Source: Erysipelotrichaceae bacterium
GTDB lineage: Bacteria > Bacillota_I > Bacilli_A > Erysipelotrichales > Erysipelotrichaceae
Reading direction: 5' to 3'
DNA length: 55,837 bases
Assembly (NCBI GenBank): GCA_017442805.1
Contig: JAFRZA010000008.1
Coordinates: forward strand, 1-55,837
Below the pieces are notes generated by a model, which was given only the letters and a program-made list of their open reading frames with translations, had not been told where the DNA came from and did not search any database. The translations under genes and the position numbers were made by a program. This document shows positions 51,820 through 55,837 of this stretch, one piece after another. Each line of letters begins with the position of its first letter. Within the stretch, counting starts at the first letter, position 1.

Positions 51820-52447
51820 TATTTTTCTTTCCTTCAACCGGCGCTACATGAATCGGTTTATAAAACAGTGATCTCCGGTCTCTGGTAATGGAATAGCCGT
51901 ATACCTTCTCAATGATGTCACCGTATTCCCGATACTTTTTATTGTGAGGAATTCCCCCGTCACAGCTGTGTACCAGTTCATGAAGCATCAGGGTATACAT
52001 GTCAGCGTCTGTTGAGTCGTCTTCCAGGCAGTCCCGGCATATCTGAATCTGATGTTCGGAATCGCTTAAATGCACACAGCAGCCGAAATACCTGGGGTTA
52101 CGATTGACGATCTTAACATCTCTGATTTTTCCGTACTTAATGCCCAGATCATCCAGGATCTCGCAGCTCTCCCGAAAGAACTTCATGACATCCTTGTTTT
52201 TGCTTCTGGTCTTCCAGGTCCGGCTGTACTGCAGGCGGTATCTGACACTGTTCTTAAACGCCGTGATGTATTCGTTGATTTCAGCATCTTCCGTTGACAG
52301 TACTCCTGAATCAAAGTCTTCCGGTATATGGTAGAGCTTGGGATTCTGATCGACAAAGCTGATCCAGATTACCCTGGTTTGCGGGTAAAAAGCCGTTACC
52401 GTTCCGGTACCGTAAACTGAATGACTGATTATTCTGTTTTCAAACAT
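51782..52447 (-). CDS. SprT-like zinc metalloprotease with N-terminal SH3-like domain
   Basis: 221 residues from ATG 52447. Residues ~10-50 (VYGTGTVTAFYPQTRVIWISFVDQNPKLYHIP) form a small beta-barrel-like domain found before SprT-type cores. Residues 156-160 are HELVH, the zinc-binding HExxH, with a later His in PHNKKYREYG as third ligand. SprT-like proteases cut proteins bound to DNA in eukaryotes; bacterial ones are often on phages and plasmids. A paralogue without the motif is at 54510. Confidence 0.8.
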   Translation of the reverse strand: MFENRIISHSVYGTGTVTAFYPQTRVIWISFVDQNPKLYHIPEDFDSGVLSTEDAEINEYITAFKNSVRYRLQYSRTWKTRSKNKDVMKFFRESCEILDDLGIKYGKIRDVKIVNRNPRYFGCCVHLSDSEHQIQICRDCLEDDSTDADMYTLMLHELVHSCDGGIPHNKKYREYGDIIEKVYGYSITRDRRSLFYKPIHVAPVEGKKNNENTEQNKQEQY

Positions 52448-52461
52448 TCTCTGTTTTTTTC

Positions 52462-53157
52462 TTAATCCCACAGATTCCAGAAGTATTTCCCAAACAGTTC
52501 CATGAATTCGTCCTTGCACTCATCCTGATACTTATCTATCTTACGAGAATACTCCAGCATCCTATCGGAAATCTCTTCATACTCTTTTCCGAATTCAGGA
52601 TCTCTTTCCGGACCGACGGAAATGCTGTAATCGTTCTTCCTTTCTTCAGCGAGTTCTTCCGCTGTCTTCAGCTGCTCTGCAGCTCTTGGATACTTCTCAT
52701 CAAAGCGTTCATGGTATGACCACCATTCATCGACATACGGATTCTTCATCGTACAGGTATCGTCGTTCATTTCGCTCAGCAGAAAGATCATTCTGTCCAG
52801 TGTCTCGTTCCATTTCTGATCACAGATCTTATCAGCTTCTGCCTTTAAATTGTTCTTGTTTTCATCAGCTGACCAGCTCATCCACTGTTCATACTCCATA
52901 CCTATCTCATATTTATGCTCTTCCCAGTATTCATATTCAAGGAAAACAGGAAAACCGTGATGATCATTCTTCAGATCTTCCAGCATTGGCTTCAAAGTCG
53001 AAATGAACCAGTGATCAACTGACCACGTATCTTTGACACAATATCCCTTATGTATCCTCTGATGACAGCACCTGATAAGGAAAGGAATATCCTTTATGAA
53101 CTGCCATACCGAATGGGGAAATCGGTATGATCTGTAACCGTCAAAAACTGAATTCAC
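52462..53157 (-). CDS. Uncharacterised protein resembling phage-associated proteins
   Basis: 231 residues. The N-terminus (YRFPHSVWQFIKDIPFLIRCCHQRIHKGYCVKDTWSVDHWFI) and HHGFP stretch are like proteins seen in phages and mobile elements of gut Bacillota. The C-terminus is a long charged helix (ISDRMLEYSRKIDKYQDECKDEFMELFGKYF). 4-bp overlap with the gene upstream. No function known. Confidence 0.65.
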   Translation of the reverse strand: MNSVFDGYRSYRFPHSVWQFIKDIPFLIRCCHQRIHKGYCVKDTWSVDHWFISTLKPMLEDLKNDHHGFPVFLEYEYWEEHKYEIGMEYEQWMSWSADENKNNLKAEADKICDQKWNETLDRMIFLLSEMNDDTCTMKNPYVDEWWSYHERFDEKYPRAAEQLKTAEELAEERKNDYSISVGPERDPEFGKEYEEISDRMLEYSRKIDKYQDECKDEFMELFGKYFWNLWD

Positions 53158-54488
53158 TGTCTCTCATCTCCGTTCTTTTGTCCATCTGCGGATGGCCAGT
53201 ATCTGTTAATTTCTCTCTGCATGTTGTCTCTGCCAACCGGGTTCATTGTATGAATGACAATTGGGTAGAACGTTTCCCTTTCCGCCAGCCAGTCGATGAG
53301 TTTGATCCCATCACCCCCATCATTGGCATAATCGCCTAAGTCATGATCACAGCTGATCTTTGTTATCTCAATGCCGTAACGCTCGCATTCTCTGATTTTA
53401 CTCTTTGCTTCGTTCACGCTGTGACAATGATAAAAGTCATAAGGAGCTTTTCTTTCGTCATCCAGCCATATCTTAACGGCCTTTTCTTCTTTTAAACCGG
53501 CCAGAACAAGTCCCTCATCCAGGTAATCCACTACCTTAGCATCATCAGCCATTGTTTCCATCATTATCTGATGGTAAGCCCGGACACAGAGATCCAGGCT
53601 GATCTGTCCTTTCAGGTAATTGCTGATGGGGATTAGAGTTCTGATGGCCCCTTCCGGCTTCTTCGGGTAAAACTCCATGTCCATGTAGTTATGAGTACAT
53701 TCCATGTAGATCTGGCCGTCCTTATAGACAAAGTAGCCTCCTGCCGTCATGTCAGACTCATCTCCATAAGTACGGATGTTGTCAATCACCTTTTCGCTTT
53801 CAATGCCTTCCAGGCATATCCCGTTATTGACAAACGGTCCGCTGCACATGTGCTCACAACTTGGATGGTCAGGATTCCAGATGATGTCACCCTTTCTAAA
53901 AGGGGTTGGGAAGTCAAACCAGAGACCCATGAAGCTATAACATACCAGATCAGTCTCTTCTTCTGTCATGTCCCAGCAAGCATTGCGATACAGACTGTGT
54001 ATATATGGTTTCTTATTCAGATCAAATTCAATGTCTATCTCTTTTGAATCGTCAAGATACCTCTTTCTGATCTGATAGCGGACGATGTCTTCGTCCTCTT
54101 CCTTGTCATTCCAGCAGGTTTCAAAGTCCGAGTATAAGCAATCGTCTTTACACCACTCTGTTGTGCTTTCATCTCTGTAAAGTGAGCTGTATGAATAAAC
54201 GGCGTTGTCGTCATTTTTGAAGAATTCTGAGACTCCCCTGTCTTCCAGTTCCATGTACTTCCGTAATACTGTTTTAATACTGGAATAGGTACGGTAGTTA
54301 CCTCTTTCCGCAATTTCCCAGTCTTCCATGTTGTCGATGATCCACTGCCAGGCAGCGTGTTTCTCTTCAACATTGGCATCTTTGCACTGATAAACCAGCC
54401 AGGCCGCTTCAGCGGCGTTGTACTGGTAATTGATTTCTTTATGGTATTCTCTTATGTCTTTTGAGTTAATGAACCGGTAAAAATCCAT
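53154..54488 (-). CDS. Unknown N-terminal region fused to a cyclic-phosphate-processing receiver-like domain
   Basis: 444 residues. Residues 1-~330 are paralogous to the protein at 46670. Residues ~339-432 read KIWLDDERKAPYDF ... ISCDHDLGDYANDGG ... VIHTMNPVGRDNM. The W-L-D-D-x-R, DHDLGD and (H)x-x-NPVG motifs match the receiver-like domain predicted to process cyclic phosphates at RNA ends. AAGGAG precedes the start, and the 3' end overlaps the next gene by 4 bp. Confidence 0.75.
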   Translation of the reverse strand: MDFYRFINSKDIREYHKEINYQYNAAEAAWLVYQCKDANVEEKHAAWQWIIDNMEDWEIAERGNYRTYSSIKTVLRKYMELEDRGVSEFFKNDDNAVYSYSSLYRDESTTEWCKDDCLYSDFETCWNDKEEDEDIVRYQIRKRYLDDSKEIDIEFDLNKKPYIHSLYRNACWDMTEEETDLVCYSFMGLWFDFPTPFRKGDIIWNPDHPSCEHMCSGPFVNNGICLEGIESEKVIDNIRTYGDESDMTAGGYFVYKDGQIYMECTHNYMDMEFYPKKPEGAIRTLIPISNYLKGQISLDLCVRAYHQIMMETMADDAKVVDYLDEGLVLAGLKEEKAVKIWLDDERKAPYDFYHCHSVNEAKSKIRECERYGIEITKISCDHDLGDYANDGGDGIKLIDWLAERETFYPIVIHTMNPVGRDNMQREINRYWPSADGQKNGDERQ

Positions 54489-54509
54489 GTGTTCTCCTTT
54501 TGTTTATTA

Positions 54510-55205
54510 CTATGCTACGTAAGCAAATGAAACGATTCTGTCAGGATCCCTGACCGGAACGACCGGTTTCGGATCCTGATTTTCATGAATGCTGGTGCTG
54601 TCTTCACCAAAGACCGCAAAACCGGTCTCCCGGCAGACTAAGTCTGCATTACGACGGCGCAGGCCGTGCTTCTCTTTGCCGTTTTCGTCAGTTCTGAGAT
54701 CACTGGTGGTTTTCAGCATGAGCTTAAGAAGGGTCTGATAGACTGCTGAATCAGCCACATTGGACATTAAAAGGACAGGATTGACCTGAATGATGTAATG
54801 GGGAGTAGTGTCAGTAAGGGTTTTGTCTTTAACGGTACGTCCCAATGAGGTTTTAAGACGACTGTTGACAGTGAGTAAAACCGAACTCTCGTCAAAGGGT
54901 ATGTTAAGGTCTGAAAAAATGCTGAGGCAGTTGTTGTAGAAAGAAGAAAGGTTTTTGTTGGGTGTTTTGACACCACGGATGTTTTTGAAATTGAACTTAT
55001 GGCGGGGTAAGCTGAAGACCTGGTTGAGGACTTCTTCTGGGGATGATGAAAGAACTTTACCCGGATAAAAGTCCTGAGGAAAGTCGTAGGGGCGGTTAGC
55101 TCCGTTTTCAAACTGAACTCTGATGTAGCTGTTGAGAGGGTAATAGGCGGTGATGACGCCCTTGCCGTCAGTAATATGATTTACTTCTTTTCCGATAATA
55201 TTCAT
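54510..55205 (-). CDS. SprT-like paralogue that has lost the HExxH motif
   Basis: 231 residues from ATG 55205 (GGAGGTG upstream). The N-terminal ~50 residues (GKGVITAYYPLNSYIRVQFENGANRPYDFPQDFYPGKVL) match those of the SprT-like protein at 51782 (GTGTVTAFYPQT...PEDFDSGVL). Where that protein has HELVH, this one has KLMLK at 161-165. The downstream GFAVFGE also aligns with GYSI. Predicted non-catalytic, perhaps a binding partner or regulator. Confidence 0.7.
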   Translation of the reverse strand: MNIIGKEVNHITDGKGVITAYYPLNSYIRVQFENGANRPYDFPQDFYPGKVLSSSPEEVLNQVFSLPRHKFNFKNIRGVKTPNKNLSSFYNNCLSIFSDLNIPFDESSVLLTVNSRLKTSLGRTVKDKTLTDTTPHYIIQVNPVLLMSNVADSAVYQTLLKLMLKTTSDLRTDENGKEKHGLRRRNADLVCRETGFAVFGEDSTSIHENQDPKPVVPVRDPDRIVSFAYVA

Positions 55206-55332
55206 TTTGTACACCTCCATCTTTATGAGCTTCCTCATTCTACACTATTGATTTTTAATGTAAAGTCCGTTTTTTGTCCCAGACCAAGAATTGTGACCGT
55301 TTCACGATTATAGCCCACATATATGGGTCTTG

Positions 55333-55837
55333 TTAGTTATTGACAGACTGATCGCTTTCCGTTTCACCGGCCCTATTGATGATAAAACGGGAAGTGAATG
55401 TACCGGTCAGCCTGCCGCTTTTAACGTCATGGGAATGCTTCTGATAATAGTCGGTCATACCGTCGGTCTCTTCATCCAGTTCTTTCGGCCAGCTGAGGGG
55501 GAATTGCCTTGTGCTGCCATCCTGATAACACACAGCTACACTGATCGTATCGTTCCACTCATTCAGGCGCTCAAAGACATGGTAATGTCTTCCGGAGTTG
55601 CTGAGAGCTTCCGCCTCATTCTTCATCCGGATGCTCAAAAGCTGATGGCTCAGCGGGGGAGCTTTTTCCAGGATGTTGATACTGCCCGCGGCGTAGGGCT
55701 GGGCGTCCCAGAGGTCCCTGATCCACAGAGAGACAATGTCTTTCCTCTCTACTTTCAGACTTTCCACATTCTCAAACAGAAAGTCTATGGATGCGATGTT
55801 CTCCGACAGCCGGTCGTACTGACGGCGATGCTGCCAG
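55333..55837 (-). CDS. Uncharacterised protein, 5' part missing
   Basis: The frame is open to the right edge, so the true start is beyond the window; at least 167 residues are visible. A GTG at 55767 is a poor internal start. Contains RRQYDRLSENIASIDFLFENVESLK (helical) and a C-terminal GRLTGTFTSRFIINRAGE. No family recognised. It would be the first visible gene of the leftward run. Confidence 0.6.
   Translation of the reverse strand, partial: WQHRRQYDRLSENIASIDFLFENVESLKVERKDIVSLWIRDLWDAQPYAAGSINILEKAPPLSHQLLSIRMKNEAEALSNSGRHYHVFERLNEWNDTISVAVCYQDGSTRQFPLSWPKELDEETDGMTDYYQKHSHDVKSGRLTGTFTSRFIINRAGETESDQSVNN

Noticed and set aside
1..55837. CRISPR arrays, insertion sequences or integrases
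   Set aside because: No regularly spaced repeats with spacers, no transposase or tyrosine/serine recombinase domains were recognised on either strand.

Overview
The window is a chromosomal segment of a Bacillota bacterium. The rsmG-noc-parA-parB block, the L13-leader/rplM/rpsI block, a GlgC/GlgD pair, TldD/TldE, an S-layer-homology surface protein and strong AGGAGG ribosome-binding sites all point there; a gut Erysipelotrichia-like lineage is my best guess, not proven. Core genes look moderately GC-rich, whereas 38.9-46.1 kb is clearly AT-rich and 46.2-55.8 kb is mixed, so the right-hand third is probably acquired.

Layout. 0-9 kb: the end of a YwaF/TMEM164-like membrane protein; rplM-rpsI with its leader; a lipoprotein; an Ig/3D-like surface protein; a lipid kinase; an ABC exporter operon with a CPBP protease; a HAD phosphatase fused to a STAS domain; tRNA-Val. 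9.3-9.8 kb: a toxin-antitoxin locus in which BrnT and BrnA are one continuous ORF. 9.9-17.1 kb: a leftward operon ald-livJ-(SHMT-like)-livH-livM-livG-livF for uptake and breakdown of an amino acid, divergent from a DeoR regulator. 18-22 kb: tRNA-Arg, a second YwaF-like protein, an unknown protein, an SLH surface protein and rpiB. 22.5-25.6 kb: rsmG-noc-parA-parB, an origin-proximal type block. 25.7-30.7 kb: map, tldD, tldE and a 29-aa membrane ORF, preceded by two membrane-anchored proteins with phage-tail-fibre-like repeats. 30.9-31.4 kb: a second, normally split brnTA. 31.5-35.2 kb: glgC-glgD-glgA glycogen synthesis. 35.4-38.8 kb: tex, a methyltransferase and a membrane protein.

38.9-46.1 kb is a defence-type island: a CoiA-like nuclease, an XRE/GIY-YIG/NUMOD fusion, a C5 cytosine methyltransferase, a Bpu10I-like restriction enzyme and a KAP NTPase. 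46.2 kb to the right edge is a leftward run of mostly unknown genes with tight overlaps. It includes a HAD domain of the kind found in 'Swiss Army Knife' RNA-repair proteins, a protein ending in a cyclic-phosphate-processing receiver-like domain, its paralogue without that domain, a DUF4272 protein, an SprT-like metalloprotease and a paralogue of it that has lost HExxH. This run is the best candidate for an undescribed system.

All domain calls were made by reading the translated sequence; no database search was run.
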